A stretch of 64,000 nt of DNA from Castellaniella sp. GTDB lineage: Bacteria > Pseudomonadota > Gammaproteobacteria > Burkholderiales > Burkholderiaceae_B. Below, piece after piece: positions 7,776-18,597 of this stretch. Under the pieces are notes generated by a model. The model was not told the origin of the DNA, did no database searches, and saw nothing but the letters and a program-made list of their open reading frames with translations. A program made the position numbers and the translations under genes. Location: the NCBI RefSeq assembly GCF_034675845.1, contig NZ_JAUCCU010000001.1, positions 2,046,001 through 2,110,000 on the forward strand, read 5' to 3'. Every line of letters begins with the position of its first letter. The stretch's first letter is position 1.

Positions 7776-10700
7776 TCAGACCAGGACGCGTTCGATCCCG
7801 CCCGCGTTGGCTGCCTTGACGTAGTCCGGCAGCCAGTCCTTGCCCAGCAGATGGCGGGCCATCTCGACCACGATGTAATCGGCGGACAAGCCTGTATCCT
7901 GTTCGTAGCGGGCCAGTCCCTGCAGGCACGAGGGGCAGGATGTAATCATTTTGACTTCGCCCTGGAAACCATCGGCCCGAATGGCTGCCGCGTTCTTGGC
8001 CAGTTCCTCTTGTTTGCGATGGCGGATCTGGGTGGAGATATCGGGCCGCGAGACAGCCAGGGTGCCGGATTCGCCGCAGCAGCGTTCGGTTTTGATGGCA
8101 TTCGATTCGCCCAATAGCGATTTCACGGTTTTCATCGGGTCTTGCTGCTTCATGGGCGTGTGGCAGGGGTCGTGATAGATGTAGCGCGTCCCCTGTACGC
8201 CAGCAATATCCACGCCTTTTTCCAATAGGTATTCGTGAATGTCGATCAGGCGGCAGCCAGGGAATATCTTGTCGAATTCGTAGCTTTCCAGTTGGTCGTA
8301 ACAGGTGCCGCAACTGACCACCACGGTTTTGATGTCCAGGTAGTTCAGGGTGGTGGCCATGCGGTGAAACAGGACCCGGTTGTCGGTCACCATTTGTTCG
8401 GCCTTGTCCGTCAGGCCGTTGCCGCGCTGCGGGTAGCCACAGCATAGATAGCCGGGGGGCAGGACGGTCTGTACCCCGACATGCCACAACATGGCCTGAG
8501 TGGCCAGGCCCACTTGGGAGAACAGGCGCTCGGACCCGCAGCCAGGGAAATAAAACACAGCTTCGCTGTCCGGCGCGGTGGCCGTCGGGTTGCGGATAAT
8601 GGGGACGATGTTGGGGTCTTCGATATCCAGCAGTTTGCGGGCAGTTTGCTTGGGCAGGCCACCGGGCATTTTTTTGTTGACGAAGTGGATCACTTGCTCG
8701 CGGATCGGGGCCTTGCCCACGGTGGCGGGGGGGTGCGCCATCTGTTTTTTGGCCATGGGCGCCAGCAGATCATGGGCCAGGCGTTGTGCCTTGTAGCCCA
8801 TGCCGATCATGACGCTGCGGGTGGCCTTGATGACGCGCGGGTCTTTGGCGTTCAGAAAAAACATAGAGGCGGCGGTGCCAGGATTGAAGGATTTTTTGCC
8901 CATGCGCCGCAATAGCGCGCGCATATCCATGGAGACATTGCCGAAGTCTATGTCCACCGGGCAAGGGTTATAGCACTTGTGGCATAGCGTACAGTGGTCG
9001 CCTACGTCCTCGAATTCCTCCCAGTGGCGGATGCTGACCCCGCGCCGGGTTTGTTCTTCGTATAAAAACGCTTCGATCAACAGAGAGGTCGCCAGAATTT
9101 TATTGCGCGGCGAATACAGCAGATTGGCACGGGGGGCATGGGTGGCGCAAACGGGTTTGCACTTGCCGCAGCGCAGACAGTCCTTGATGGCATTGGAGAT
9201 CGCCCCGATCTCGCTGCGCTGCATGATCAGCGATTCATGGCCCAATAAGTTGAAGCTGGGCGTCCAGGCGCGGGACAGGTCGGCCCCCGGCATGAGCTTG
9301 CCTGCATTGAAATGACCATTTGGGTCGATGCGTTGCTTGTAGTCCTGGAAGGGCGCCAGTTCGGCTGCTTCCAGGAACTCGAACTTGGTCAGACCGATGC
9401 CGTGTTCGCCCGAGATCACGCCATCCAGGCTGCGGGCAATGCCCATGATGCGGGCCACGGCCTGGTTGGCTTCGCGCAGCATCTCGTAGTCGTCAGAGTT
9501 GACCGGGATATTGGTATGGACGTTGCCGTCGCCTGCATGCATGTGCAGGGCGACGAAGACGCGGCTTTTCAGGATGCGGTCGTGGGTGGCTTGCAGACCG
9601 GCCAGGACTGCGGCGCATTCGGCACCGGCAAAATGGCGCTCCATGGGACCGCGTATGTCGGTTTTCCAGGAAATCCGCAGGGTATGGTCCTGGATGATAT
9701 CGATCAGTTGGCTGTCGGGCTGTGTGTCCAGGCGTTCCTGCAGGGCGGGCAGCCGGTGGGCCAGGTTCAGTGATGCCAGCGTTTCCAGGTGTTGAGCCAG
9801 CGGGGCATCCAGGTGCTCCAGTAGCCAGGTCCAGCGTCGGCGCACGGCAGCCAGCGTGTTCAGAGCGTCCTGGCGCCGGGTGGACAGGATGAATTCACGG
9901 GTGTGTTCCGCGTCATCGGGGTCCTCGGCCTTGCCTACCGGGAGTTCACCCTGCAGATAGCTTTCCAGGGCATCGATCAGGCGCAGCTTGTTGCGGGTGG
10001 ATAGTTCGATGTTGATGCGTTCGATGGCATCGGTGTATTCGCCCATGCGGGGCAGCGGAATCACCACGTCTTCGTTGATCTTGAAGGCATTGGTGTGGCG
10101 CGAGATCGCCGCTGTGCGGGCGCGATCCAGCCAGAACTTCTTGCGGGCCTCGGGGCTGACGGCGATAAAGCCTTCACCTTGGCGCGAGTTGGCGATGCGG
10201 ACGACCTCGCTGGCGGCCAGCGCGACCGTGTGTTCGTCGTCGCCGACGATGTCGCCGATCAGAACCATTTTCGGCAAAGTGCCGCGCTTGCTTTTGGTGG
10301 CATAGCCCACGGCACGCAGGTAGCGTTCGTCCAGGTGTTCCAGCCCGGCCAGGATGGCACCGCTGGCGCGGCCGGTGGTGTCCAGATAGTGCTTGACCTC
10401 GACGATGGAGGGCACGGCGTGGCGGGCTTGGCCGAAGAACTCCATGCAGACGGTGCGCGTATGCGCGGGCATGCGATGCAAAATCCAGCGGGCTGCAGTG
10501 ATCAGACCGTCGCAGCCTTCTTTTTGTACGCCGGGCAGGCCTGCCAGAAACTTGTCGGTGACGTCCTTGCCTAGCCCCGTTTTACGAAAACGCTGGCCTT
10601 CGATCGTCAGAGTTTCCGAGCGCAGGGGTTTTTTTCCCGGGGGGTATGCGCCGTCAAACCAGGCCAGTTGGAATTGGGTCTGTGGCGCATCGTGGATCTT

Positions 10701-11708
10701 GCCCAGATTGTGTGCCAGCCGGGTAACTTCCAGCCAATTGCCGTCTGGGTCCACCATGCGCCACCAGGCCAGGTTATCCAGTGCCGTGCCCCACAGCACG
10801 GCTTTTTTTCCGCCCGCGTTCATGGCCACATTGCCGCCCACACAGGAAGCATCGGCCGAGGTTGGGTCCACGGCGAATACATGGCCGGCGGCCTCGGCGG
10901 CCTCGGCCACGCGGCGAGTGACCACGCCGGCGCCGGTCAGAATGGTATGCACGGCCTGTTCGACCCCGGGCAGGGCGACGACTTCGACGGTGCCGATGGC
11001 GTCGAGCTTTTCAGTATTGATGACGGCGGAGCGCCATGTCAGGGGGATGGCCCCCCCGGTATAGCCGGTACCGCCCCCACGCGGCACAATGGTCAGCCCC
11101 AAATGAATACAGGTGCGTACCAGGGTGGCGATTTCGTCCTCGGTGTCAGGCATCAGGACGACAAAGGGGTATTCCACCCGCCAGTCGGTCGCATCGGTGA
11201 CATGGGAAACCCGCGAGAGGCCGTCAAAGCGGATGTTGTCCCGTTTGGTGTGGCGCGCAAGCTGCTTGAGCGCGTCGTGCCGTAGTTTTTCCACCGTCAC
11301 GAAGTGGGCCTCGAAGGCGGCGACAGTCTGCCGCGCAGTGGCCAGCAACTGCTGGACCTTGGCGTCCCGGCTGCCGTGATCATCGTCGCGGCGCTGGTCG
11401 ACTTCGTTCAGCCGGTGATTCAAGGCCTCGACCAACTGATGGCGCCGTTTGGGATTGTCCAGCAGGTCGTCTTCCAGATAGGGATTGCGCTGTACCACCC
11501 AGATGTCGCCCAGCACCTCGAATAGCATGCGGGCGGACCGACCTGTGCGCCGCTGGCCGCGCAATTCGGACAATAGCTGCCAGGCGGGCTCGCCGAGCAG
11601 GCGGCAGACGATCTCGCGGTCGGACCAGGAGGTGTAGTTATAGGGGATCTCGCGCAGGCGAGGAGGATCGACAGGTTCCAGCAGCTGGGGAGGGAGAGGG
11701 GCGTTCAT
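7776..11708 (-). CDS. DUF3683 / FAD-linked oxidase / 4Fe-4S / CCG-domain fusion oxidoreductase (1,310 aa)
   Basis: This large cytoplasmic or membrane-associated flavoprotein resembles GlcD-GlcF and YdiJ-type D-2-hydroxyacid dehydrogenases fused in one chain. The order is: DUF3683-like N-terminus (residues ~15-110), FAD_binding_4 domain with the PP-loop [13 protein letters not shown] (209-221) and [13 protein letters not shown] (291-303), FAD-oxidase C domain with [15 protein letters not shown] (721-735) and [11 protein letters not shown], two 4Fe-4S motifs (Cys 844/847/850/854 and 906/909/912/916), and two CCG modules (Cys 1057, 1089-1090, 1133, 1136; and 1182, 1210-1211, 1258, 1261). All ligands are present. 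YdiJ itself is about 1,018 residues; the extra length is the DUF3683 region. D-lactate or another 2-hydroxyacid is the likely substrate, but this is inference. Confidence 0.88.
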   Translation of the reverse strand: MNAPLPPQLLEPVDPPRLREIPYNYTSWSDREIVCRLLGEPAWQLLSELRGQRRTGRSARMLFEVLGDIWVVQRNPYLEDDLLDNPKRRHQLVEALNHRLNEVDQRRDDDHGSRDAKVQQLLATARQTVAAFEAHFVTVEKLRHDALKQLARHTKRDNIRFDGLSRVSHVTDATDWRVEYPFVVLMPDTEDEIATLVRTCIHLGLTIVPRGGGTGYTGGAIPLTWRSAVINTEKLDAIGTVEVVALPGVEQAVHTILTGAGVVTRRVAEAAEAAGHVFAVDPTSADASCVGGNVAMNAGGKKAVLWGTALDNLAWWRMVDPDGNWLEVTRLAHNLGKIHDAPQTQFQLAWFDGAYPPGKKPLRSETLTIEGQRFRKTGLGKDVTDKFLAGLPGVQKEGCDGLITAARWILHRMPAHTRTVCMEFFGQARHAVPSIVEVKHYLDTTGRASGAILAGLEHLDERYLRAVGYATKSKRGTLPKMVLIGDIVGDDEHTVALAASEVVRIANSRQGEGFIAVSPEARKKFWLDRARTAAISRHTNAFKINEDVVIPLPRMGEYTDAIERINIELSTRNKLRLIDALESYLQGELPVGKAEDPDDAEHTREFILSTRRQDALNTLAAVRRRWTWLLEHLDAPLAQHLETLASLNLAHRLPALQERLDTQPDSQLIDIIQDHTLRISWKTDIRGPMERHFAGAECAAVLAGLQATHDRILKSRVFVALHMHAGDGNVHTNIPVNSDDYEMLREANQAVARIMGIARSLDGVISGEHGIGLTKFEFLEAAELAPFQDYKQRIDPNGHFNAGKLMPGADLSRAWTPSFNLLGHESLIMQRSEIGAISNAIKDCLRCGKCKPVCATHAPRANLLYSPRNKILATSLLIEAFLYEEQTRRGVSIRHWEEFEDVGDHCTLCHKCYNPCPVDIDFGNVSMDMRALLRRMGKKSFNPGTAASMFFLNAKDPRVIKATRSVMIGMGYKAQRLAHDLLAPMAKKQMAHPPATVGKAPIREQVIHFVNKKMPGGLPKQTARKLLDIEDPNIVPIIRNPTATAPDSEAVFYFPGCGSERLFSQVGLATQAMLWHVGVQTVLPPGYLCCGYPQRGNGLTDKAEQMVTDNRVLFHRMATTLNYLDIKTVVVSCGTCYDQLESYEFDKIFPGCRLIDIHEYLLEKGVDIAGVQGTRYIYHDPCHTPMKQQDPMKTVKSLLGESNAIKTERCCGESGTLAVSRPDISTQIRHRKQEELAKNAAAIRADGFQGEVKMITSCPSCLQGLARYEQDTGLSADYIVVEMARHLLGKDWLPDYVKAANAGGIERVLV

Positions 11709-11798
11709 GTGGGGATCGTGGCGACGGTACCCCTATGAAAAAGAGGGGCAATGGGCTAGTGTAAAGGCAAATGCGGGTGGCGGGCGATAGGTGGGTAC

Positions 11799-12356
11799 CT
11801 ACCACCAGCCTGCCAGCCAGGTCCAGGCGTGCATGAGCGCGGCGGTCATGAGGATATAACGCAATAGTTTGCCGATGGCCATATATAGGACACAGGGCCA
11901 GAAGGGTAGTCGTAGCCAGCCGGCCACGGCACACAGGGGGTCGCCAATGCCGGGTAGCCACGACAGCAGCAGCGCCGGGGGACCAAAACGCTGGAACCAG
12001 TTGGTGCTTAGTCGCTGCCAGCGCCCCCCCGCAGTCACGGGCTGATCCGGTTGCGAGGCCGGGGGCATGTCGGCGTCTGTGGCAGCGCGCCGCCAGCGCA
12101 GCCAGGCGGCTTGGGCGCCTGCACCCATGGCATAGCTGATGATGCCGCCCAGCGTATTACCCAGCGTGGCCACCAACACTGCTGGCCAGAACATCGGTGG
12201 TGCCAGGTGTACATAGGCAAAGACAGCCGGCTCGGACCCCAAAGGCAATAAGGTGGCCGATATCAGGCTGATGAGAAAAATCGCGGGCAGGCCTATGCTG
12301 GGGAGCGCCAGTGCTGCCAATAGGGCATTAATAGTGGTTTGCAGCCAGATTTCCAT
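11799..12356 (-). CDS. YqaA-like DedA/SNARE-associated membrane protein
   Basis: The 185-residue product is a small polytopic membrane protein of the YqaA branch of the DedA/VTT superfamily. Visible features are MEIWLQTTINALLAALALPSIG, the family's LISATLLPLGSEPAVFAYV helix, a glycine-rich reentrant segment (LGNTLGGIISYAMG) and the C-terminal FGPPALLLSWLPGIGDPLCAVAGWLRLPFWP block (shown here in part). DedA relatives take part in lipid-carrier flipping and membrane homeostasis; the role of YqaA itself is not established. The ORF is open to 12413, but the ATG at 12356 gives the family N-terminus. It stands between the oxidoreductase and the diguanylate cyclase on the same strand, with 90 and 32 bases of spacing. 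Confidence 0.8.
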   Translation of the reverse strand: MEIWLQTTINALLAALALPSIGLPAIFLISLISATLLPLGSEPAVFAYVHLAPPMFWPAVLVATLGNTLGGIISYAMGAGAQAAWLRWRRAATDADMPPASQPDQPVTAGGRWQRLSTNWFQRFGPPALLLSWLPGIGDPLCAVAGWLRLPFWPCVLYMAIGKLLRYILMTAALMHAWTWLAGWW

Positions 12357-12388
12357 GATGCGGCAGTGTAGTCCAGCAGGAGAAGGCG

Positions 12389-13894
12389 TCAGTTTTGCAG
12401 GTCGGGCCGCCACCAGAGAAACTGATTGCGTCCGGCGTTTTTGGCGGCATACATGGCAGTATCTGCACGACCTACCAAGGTATTCAGGTCTTGGCCATGC
12501 TGGGGGTACAGCACGGCGCCGATGCTGGCGGATATCTGTACTTCGTGGCCCTGGAGATCAAAAGGCTGGGCCAGTGCAATCAGGATATTCTGGATAATGC
12601 GCTCGGCGTCGTGGCGTTCGGACAGATTACTGAGCAGCAAGGCGAATTCATCGCCGCCGAAACGCGCTACCGTATCGTCTGATTCTGATCTGACCTGGGT
12701 GTTCAGGCGCTGGGCGATTTGCTGCAGCAGCAAATCGCCGCAGGCATGGCCGTGTAAATCGTTGACAGCCTTGAAGCCGTCCAGGTCCAGATACAGCAAT
12801 ACCAGGGATTGGTGGTGCCGCAGGGATGCATCCAGCGCGCGCAGGCAGCGGTCCTGGAACAGAACCCGGTTGGCCAGCCCGGTCAGTGGGTCGTGGGTGG
12901 CGGCATGCGCCAGGCGGGTTTCGCTGGCCTGCAGTGCCAGATAGATGGCCCGTTGCCTAGCCAGGCCCAGGATAATGCCCAGGGCGCCTGCCAATAGCAC
13001 CAGGGTGGCTGCCAGGGTTACCCAGAGATAGTGGGTCTGGCGTAGTTGTGCCGTGGCAATGGCTTCGTCGTAGGCTGTGCCGATGACCACCATCAGAGGA
13101 TAGTTGGCCAAGGTGCGATAGCTGATCAGGCGGCGCACGCCATCGAATCCGTCTTTGTCTTCGAAATTTCCGTGTCGTCTGTCCATCTGTCGGGTAAACC
13201 AGGGCAGGGCTTTGGCGGACTCGTCCATGCCGATGTCCTGGCCGATTTGGCGCACGCGTGTATAGCCGTCCAGGCCAGTGACAGCCAGCAAGTCCTGGCT
13301 GCCCAGGCCTGCCAGGCGATAGAAGGTACTGAGATTGGGCGGGTCGATGGCGATCACGACCACGCCGCCGAAACTGCCGTTGGCTTGGTTGATGCGTAGC
13401 GACAATGGGATGCGCCACTGGCCGGAAACGCGCCCCAGGACGGGACGGTTGATATACAGCTTGTCGTTTTGCGCATGGCGCTGAGCCAGGAAAAAATCGC
13501 GGTCTGCATAGTTCACCGAAGGGGGGGTAGGCAGGGTGCTGTCGACAATTGCGCCGTCTGCGTTGACGACGCTGACGATGGTGAACATGGAGTCGCGAAT
13601 GATGTCACGATCCAACCAGTCCTTCAGATCCAGAGAGTCGCCCCGGTGCACGGCTTCTTCGCGCACAAAGGCCGCGACTTGTTCGGCGGATTTCAGGGTG
13701 CGGTAGATTTCCTGTTCGAAGGCGATCGCCAGGTTGGCGTTGGCGTGCATGGCCGCCTCGACGGCTTGTTCGCGCTCGGTGTAGATGCGGTGGGTGACGG
13801 CAAACCAGATAAAGGAAATGATGGCTAAAAACAACAGTCCGACAACGGCGCTTAAAGGCTTGTCGAAGACATAGCGTTGTTTAGGAGTGTCCAT
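12389..13894 (-). CDS. Cache-sensor diguanylate cyclase (GGDEF)
   Basis: The protein makes cyclic di-GMP from two GTP. The 501-residue product has a first membrane helix (SAVVGLLFLAIISFIWFAVTH), a long periplasmic dCache-type sensor domain with NADGAIVDSTLPTPPSVNYADRDFF-like Cache core (partial), a second helix (TLAATLVLLAGALGIILGLA), a short coiled linker and a C-terminal GGDEF domain (HDPLTGLANRVLFQDR, then RFGGDEFALLL at about residue 420). The active-site motif is intact. The RxxD inhibitory site expected six to nine residues before GGDEF is not present (ESDD instead), so product feedback is probably absent. The ATG at 13894 is preferred over an upstream TTG. It is divergent from ilvA. 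Confidence 0.9.
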   Translation of the reverse strand: MDTPKQRYVFDKPLSAVVGLLFLAIISFIWFAVTHRIYTEREQAVEAAMHANANLAIAFEQEIYRTLKSAEQVAAFVREEAVHRGDSLDLKDWLDRDIIRDSMFTIVSVVNADGAIVDSTLPTPPSVNYADRDFFLAQRHAQNDKLYINRPVLGRVSGQWRIPLSLRINQANGSFGGVVVIAIDPPNLSTFYRLAGLGSQDLLAVTGLDGYTRVRQIGQDIGMDESAKALPWFTRQMDRRHGNFEDKDGFDGVRRLISYRTLANYPLMVVIGTAYDEAIATAQLRQTHYLWVTLAATLVLLAGALGIILGLARQRAIYLALQASETRLAHAATHDPLTGLANRVLFQDRCLRALDASLRHHQSLVLLYLDLDGFKAVNDLHGHACGDLLLQQIAQRLNTQVRSESDDTVARFGGDEFALLLSNLSERHDAERIIQNILIALAQPFDLQGHEVQISASIGAVLYPQHGQDLNTLVGRADTAMYAAKNAGRNQFLWWRPDLQN

Positions 13895-14016
13895 GGTGTG
13901 GCGGTGGCAGTCCAATCAATGCTGTACTGTACTGGTTTCGTTGGGATTGCGCCGAGAAATCAGGGGGCCGGTGCTGTGATATTCTTTTCAGTTCCCTTTT
14001 TCTCTTTGCCTGTGCC

Positions 14017-15525
14017 ATGTCCATCGATTATCTCAAGCGCATTCTGACGTCCAAAGTCTACGACGTCGCCCATGAAACCTCCTTGGACCTGGCCCCCCGA
14101 ATTTCCAAGCGCATTGGCAACACGGTGTTGCTCAAGCGCGAGGATACCCAGCCCGTGTTCAGCTTCAAGCTGCGGGGCGCCTATAACAAAATGGCCCACC
14201 TCAGTCCAGAGGATCTGAAGCGTGGTGTGATCGCCGCCTCAGCGGGCAACCACGCCCAGGGGGTTGCCCTGTCGGCCAGCCGCCTGAAATGCCGCGCGGT
14301 GATCGTCATGCCGGTCACCACGCCAATGGTCAAGATCGACGCTGTGCGTGCGTTGGGGGGCGAAGTCGTGCTGTTTGGCGATAGCTTTACTGAAGCTGCC
14401 GAACATGCGACCGAGATCCAGGCGCGTGACGGGCTGACCTTTGTGCATCCTTTTGATGATCCGGATGTGATTGCCGGACAGGGCACCGTGGGCATGGAAA
14501 TCCTGCGCCAGCATCCGGGTCCGATCGATGCCGTATTCGTGGCGATTGGCGGGGGCGGATTGATTTCCGGGGTGGCGGCTTACATTAAGCAATTGCGCCC
14601 AGAAATCCAGATCATTGGCGTGCAGACGAATGACTCGGATGCCATGGTGCGCAGCGTGCAGGCCGGGCGGCGGATAAAGCTTGCCGATGTGGGTCTGTTT
14701 TCCGACGGCACTGCAGTCAAGCAGGTCGGCCAGGAAACCTTCCGCCTGGTGCGTGAATATGTGGATGATTTCGTCACCGTGGACACGGACGCCATTTGTG
14801 CCGGCATCAAGGATGTTTTCCAGGACACGCGCAGCGTGCTGGAACCTGCGGGGGCTTTGGCGCTGGCCGGGGCCAAACGATATGCCGCCCAGCACAAATG
14901 GAAGGGCAAGACCCTGGTGGTGATCACCTGTGGCGCCAATATGAATTTTGATCGGCTGCGGTTTGTGGCCGATCGCGCAGACGTGGGCGAAGCGCGCGAA
15001 GCCCTGTTTGCCATCACGTTGCCCGAAAAACGCGGCAGTTTCCTAAGTTTGTGCGAGGCCGTGGGACAGCGGGCCGTCACCGAGTTCAATTACCGTATTT
15101 CAGATGCGGAACAGGCCCATGTGTTTGTGGGACTACAGATTCGATCCGAGCCTGAAATCGAAAAACTGGCGGCGCTTTTCCGCAAGCAGGGTTTTCCTAC
15201 TTTGGATTTGACCGGCAATGAAATGGCCAAGACGCACCTGCGCTATATGGTGGGGGGGCACTCCGGCCTGGCAGAGCACGAGGTCTTGTACCGCTTTGAA
15301 TTCCCCGAACGCCCCGGCGCCTTGATGCGGTTTTTGGGGGCGATGAATCCCGACTGGAATATCAGCCTGTTCCACTACCGCAGCCAGGGCGACGACTATG
15401 GTCGTATTCTGGTGGGTATGCAGGTGCCACCAGACGATAAAAAGGCGTTCAAGGAGTTTTTGTCCACGCTGGGCTATCCGTACTGGAATGAAACCGATAA
15501 CCCTGCGTACCGCCTGTTTTTATAG
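14017..15525 (+). CDS. ilvA: Threonine ammonia-lyase, biosynthetic
   Basis: IlvA converts L-threonine to 2-oxobutanoate, the first step of isoleucine synthesis. The 502-residue product is a full-length biosynthetic form: fold II PLP domain with the Schiff-base lysine in FSFKLRGAYNKM (Lys51), the AGNHAQGVA loop, GGGGLISG phosphate clamp, and two ACT-like regulatory domains after about residue 325 (FAITLPEKRGSF and YRFEFPERPGALMRF), which in this family bind isoleucine and valine. The ATG at 14017 gives the family N-terminus MSIDYLKRIL. The gene is monocistronic; its last six bases overlap the convergent phoR stop. Confidence 0.95.
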   Translation: MSIDYLKRILTSKVYDVAHETSLDLAPRISKRIGNTVLLKREDTQPVFSFKLRGAYNKMAHLSPEDLKRGVIAASAGNHAQGVALSASRLKCRAVIVMPVTTPMVKIDAVRALGGEVVLFGDSFTEAAEHATEIQARDGLTFVHPFDDPDVIAGQGTVGMEILRQHPGPIDAVFVAIGGGGLISGVAAYIKQLRPEIQIIGVQTNDSDAMVRSVQAGRRIKLADVGLFSDGTAVKQVGQETFRLVREYVDDFVTVDTDAICAGIKDVFQDTRSVLEPAGALALAGAKRYAAQHKWKGKTLVVITCGANMNFDRLRFVADRADVGEAREALFAITLPEKRGSFLSLCEAVGQRAVTEFNYRISDAEQAHVFVGLQIRSEPEIEKLAALFRKQGFPTLDLTGNEMAKTHLRYMVGGHSGLAEHEVLYRFEFPERPGALMRFLGAMNPDWNISLFHYRSQGDDYGRILVGMQVPPDDKKAFKEFLSTLGYPYWNETDNPAYRLFL

Positions 15526-16854
15526 GGCTTGGGCAGCCTGCTTGCTTTGTGGTGGCGCAGCGGATGCGTCACACACGCGGCTGGCCGGAAACCGGATTGT
15601 GAAGGTGCTGCCTTCGCCGGGTGTGCTGTCTATATCCAAGCTGGCCTGGTGGCGCAAGGCCACGTGTTTGGTGATGGCCAGCCCCAGTCCGGTACCGCCG
15701 GAAGCCCGCGAGCGACCACGATCTACCCGGAAAAAGCGTTCGGTCAGGCGTGGGATGAGCGCGTAGTCGATACCGATGCCGGTGTCGGCTACCTGATAGC
15801 TGGCCTGGCCGTCTGGCAATAGCGCCCAGCGCACGCGGATGGTGCCCCCGGCCGGGGTGTAGCGTACCGCGTTGGTCAGAAGGTTGCTGATGGCCGAGGA
15901 TAATTCGCTGGCCTGCCCGATGATGGCTAGGGTATCGCTGATCTGTACGTCGAATAGGTGCCTGTCTTTGGAGATTGCCTGGGCTTGTGTCAGGGCAGTG
16001 CGAATCAGCGGCGCCAGCACGACGGGTTCGCCCTGACCATTGGGCGAGCTTTCCAGGGCTGACAGAGTCAGCAAATCAGACACCAGGGCCTGCATATTAT
16101 GGGCTTGCTGTTCCATCAGGTGTAGATAGCGGCGGCGTTGGTCCAGCGGGATGGCATCGTCGGGCAAGTCCAACAGGGTTTCGATAAAGCCGGACAAGAC
16201 CGTCAGGGGTGTACGCATCTCGTGTGAGACATTCGCCACAAAGTCTTTGCGGGTGCTCTCCAGTCGTTCGATTTGCGTAATATCGCGGGTCACCATCAGA
16301 AATTGCCCCACGGCATATGGCGTCATGTGCAGCAGCAGCGTGCGCATGTGCAGGCCTCGGCCCAGATGCAGGGTCAGTGGCTTGTCCCAGTGGTCCTGGT
16401 GGGCATAGCGGGCGAACTCGGGGGTGCGGATAATGTTCAGGATGCTGTGGCCGCGATCCCGGCTCAAGTCCAGCCCCAGGTGGCTGGCCGCCGTCTGGTT
16501 GCACCACAGCAGGGATTTGTCCGGTGCCAGGGTCAAGGCGCCGTCCGGCAAGGCCTCGGCGGCCAGCAAGGCCCGTTGAAAATTACGGTTGCGTTCTTTC
16601 AGATCCAGGCGGTTTTGTTTGAGCTTGCGGTAAATAGGAGCCAGGATTTCGTCCCAGGGGCCGATGGATGGCGGTGGCGGTTCGTCGATGTGGTGGACCC
16701 AGCGGGCGATGCGCGAGAGCTGCAGGCCGCTGACCAGGACCATGATCAGCAGCCCCAGCGCAAAGACGGCCCAGCCAGTGGCCGCCCCCAGCCAGGCGCC
16801 CAGCAGCCAGCCCCCCAGGGCCCAGAGTGCGATGGAAACAATGGTTTTGCTCAT
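15520..16854 (-). CDS. phoR: Phosphate regulon sensor histidine kinase PhoR
   Basis: PhoR senses phosphate status through the Pst transporter and PhoU and phosphorylates PhoB. The 444-residue product has two N-terminal membrane helices (ALWALGGWLLGAWLG and WAVFALGLLIMVLVSG), the short basic PhoR leader (LKQNRLDLKERNRNFQRALLA), a PAS domain (residues ~95-190), the H-box FVANVSHEMRTPLTV with His211, and an ATPase domain with N box, DTGIGI and GGTGLGLAITKH. No large periplasmic sensor is present, as usual for PhoR. The start overlaps the phoB stop as ATGA. The pst-phoU genes that often flank phoBR are not in this window. Confidence 0.93.
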   Translation of the reverse strand: MSKTIVSIALWALGGWLLGAWLGAATGWAVFALGLLIMVLVSGLQLSRIARWVHHIDEPPPPSIGPWDEILAPIYRKLKQNRLDLKERNRNFQRALLAAEALPDGALTLAPDKSLLWCNQTAASHLGLDLSRDRGHSILNIIRTPEFARYAHQDHWDKPLTLHLGRGLHMRTLLLHMTPYAVGQFLMVTRDITQIERLESTRKDFVANVSHEMRTPLTVLSGFIETLLDLPDDAIPLDQRRRYLHLMEQQAHNMQALVSDLLTLSALESSPNGQGEPVVLAPLIRTALTQAQAISKDRHLFDVQISDTLAIIGQASELSSAISNLLTNAVRYTPAGGTIRVRWALLPDGQASYQVADTGIGIDYALIPRLTERFFRVDRGRSRASGGTGLGLAITKHVALRHQASLDIDSTPGEGSTFTIRFPASRVCDASAAPPQSKQAAQAL

Positions 16855-17546
16855 TCTGATTGTGTTGTGCTGAAACGGTAACCGGCTCCCCGGACCGTCT
16901 GGATAAGGAATTCCTGGCCTGCGGGCGACAAGGCCTTGCGCAGCCGTCGGATATGGACGTCTACCGTGCGTTCTTCCAGAAAGACATGATCGCCCCAGAC
17001 CTGATCCAGGAGCTGACTGCGGCTATAGACTCGCTGTGCGTGCGTCATGAGAAAGTGTAGCAGGCGAAACTCGGATGGCCCCATGGGCAGGCTGAGATCG
17101 GCACAGCTTACCTGGCGGGATTCGGGGTCCAACGTCAACTCGCCCGCCTGAATCAGGTCGGCAGTCAGTTGGGGAGCCCGGCGGCGCAGCAGGGATTTGA
17201 TCCGGGCGTGCAGCTCGCGCAGGGAAAAGGGCTTGGTCAGATAGTCGTCGGCCCCGGCCTCCAGACCGTCCACCTTGTCTTGTTCAGTGCCGCGGGCAGT
17301 CAGCATGATCAGGGGGATTTCACGCGTGCGGGAAGCTGCCCGCAACTGTTTGGCCAGGTGGATGCCGGGTTGATCCGGCAGCATCCAGTCCAGCAGGATC
17401 AGGTCGGGCAGCACATCCTGGATCTGTTCCTGAGCCTGGCGGGCGTCCTGTGCCGTACGGATAACATAGCCTGCGTGCTGCAGATTGATCGACAGCAGCT
17501 CCAGGATGGCAGGTTCGTCTTCGATGATCAGGATGGTGGCGGGCAT
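16851..17546 (-). CDS. phoB: Phosphate regulon response regulator PhoB
   Basis: PhoB activates phosphate-starvation genes by binding Pho boxes after phosphorylation. The 231-residue product starts [14 protein letters not shown] and has a receiver domain (acidic pair in IEDE, phosphoacceptor Asp in LLDWMLPD, Thr in MLTARG, Lys in YLTKPFS) and an OmpR-type winged helix ([28 protein letters not shown] segment, [16 protein letters not shown]). The reading frame is open to 17792 but the ATG at 17546 matches the family. It is divergent from ubiE with 141 bases between; I looked for a Pho box there and saw no convincing pair of CTGTCAT-type repeats. Confidence 0.94.
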   Translation of the reverse strand: MPATILIIEDEPAILELLSINLQHAGYVIRTAQDARQAQEQIQDVLPDLILLDWMLPDQPGIHLAKQLRAASRTREIPLIMLTARGTEQDKVDGLEAGADDYLTKPFSLRELHARIKSLLRRRAPQLTADLIQAGELTLDPESRQVSCADLSLPMGPSEFRLLHFLMTHAQRVYSRSQLLDQVWGDHVFLEERTVDVHIRRLRKALSPAGQEFLIQTVRGAGYRFSTTQSE

Positions 17547-17687
17547 GATGGACACAGAGTAAGAAACACGGGCGCAGCCGGTCGATTGAGCGAACTCATG
17601 ATACCGCCACATTATTTCATTCCTGTGACGGTTTCGCTGCCGGTGGTGTCCACACCGCCGCCGGGGATGCGGTACGATACGAGCATC

Positions 17688-18452
17688 ATGACAGAACCAT
17701 CCGACGCAGCCGGCCAGGGGCCGCAGACACACTTCGGTTTCGAAACAGTGCGCGAGGCCGACAAGGCCCAGCGCGTGGCCGAGGTCTTCCATTCAGTGGC
17801 CAGCCGCTACGACATCATGAATGATCTGATGTCCTGCGGCCTGCATCGCGCCTGGAAGGCCTTTACCATTGGTCGGGCGCAGGTGCGCGCCGGTATGCGG
17901 GTGCTGGATATTGCCGGAGGTACTGGCGACCTGACCCGCGCATTTGCCCGGCGGGTCGGCCCCACCGGCCAGGTCTGGCTGACCGATATCAATGATTCCA
18001 TGCTGCGGGTGGGCCGCGACCGCTTGCTGGATCGTGGTCTGGTCACGCCGGTGGCGGTGTGCGACGCTGAATGTCTGCCTTTCCCGGATCATTACTTTGA
18101 TCGGGTGTCGGTGGCTTTCGGCCTGCGCAATATGACCCATAAGGATCGTGCCCTGGCCGAAATGCGCCGGGTACTGAAGCCCGGCGGTAAATTGCTGGTG
18201 CTGGAGTTTTCCCGCGTGGCCCCGGCTTTGGCGCCGGTCTACGACTGGTATTCCTTCAACGTCCTGCCAAAAATCGGCAAGCTCGTGGCATCGGACGAAT
18301 CCAGCTACCGCTATCTGGCTGAATCCATCCGCATGCATCCCGACCAGGAAACTCTGGCCGATCTGATGCGGACCGTGGGCTTTGGGCGGGTGCAGTATTT
18401 CAATATGTCGGCGGGCGTGGTGGCCCTGCATGAGGGCGTCCGGCTGGATTGA
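17688..18452 (+). CDS. ubiE: Ubiquinone/menaquinone C-methyltransferase
   Basis: UbiE C-methylates the quinone ring in ubiquinone (and menaquinone) synthesis using SAM. The 254-residue product contains the UbiE signatures [21 protein letters not shown] and [15 protein letters not shown], the SAM motif [14 protein letters not shown] and the C-terminal [23 protein letters not shown] longer open frame extends upstream to 17169 through phoB on the other strand and is a shadow; the ATG at 17688 is the family start. A strong terminator follows at 18479. Two further ubiquinone genes (ubiJ, ubiB) lie 1.4 kb downstream, separated by a Tim44-like gene. Confidence 0.95.
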   Translation: MTEPSDAAGQGPQTHFGFETVREADKAQRVAEVFHSVASRYDIMNDLMSCGLHRAWKAFTIGRAQVRAGMRVLDIAGGTGDLTRAFARRVGPTGQVWLTDINDSMLRVGRDRLLDRGLVTPVAVCDAECLPFPDHYFDRVSVAFGLRNMTHKDRALAEMRRVLKPGGKLLVLEFSRVAPALAPVYDWYSFNVLPKIGKLVASDESSYRYLAESIRMHPDQETLADLMRTVGFGRVQYFNMSAGVVALHEGVRLD

Positions 18453-18478
18453 CGATAGATCCTATATTTATTGTTCAG

Positions 18479-18504
18479 GGGCTGCACGATGCAGCCCTAT
18501 TTTT
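18479..18504 (+). terminator. Intrinsic terminator after ubiE
   Basis: GGGCTGCA (18479-18486) pairs with TGCAGCCC (18490-18497) around a three-base loop and is followed by TATTTTTAT. It lies 26 bases after the ubiE stop and before the next gene's leader. Confidence 0.85.
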
Positions 18505-18597
18505 ATGGTAATTTATCAGTATTCAGCTTGTTGTCAGATTTGACTGACGCCAGGCCCTTCTTTCTCGCTTTTATAACGACCTCATTGCGGAGACACC

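Noticed and set aside
17169..17687. Long N-terminal extension of the ubiE reading frame
   Set aside because: It lies opposite phoB and has no UbiE-like sequence; the family start is the ATG at 17688.
17547..17687. Pho box between phoB and ubiE
   Set aside because: A CCGTCAC-like half is present but no second repeat at the correct spacing was found.
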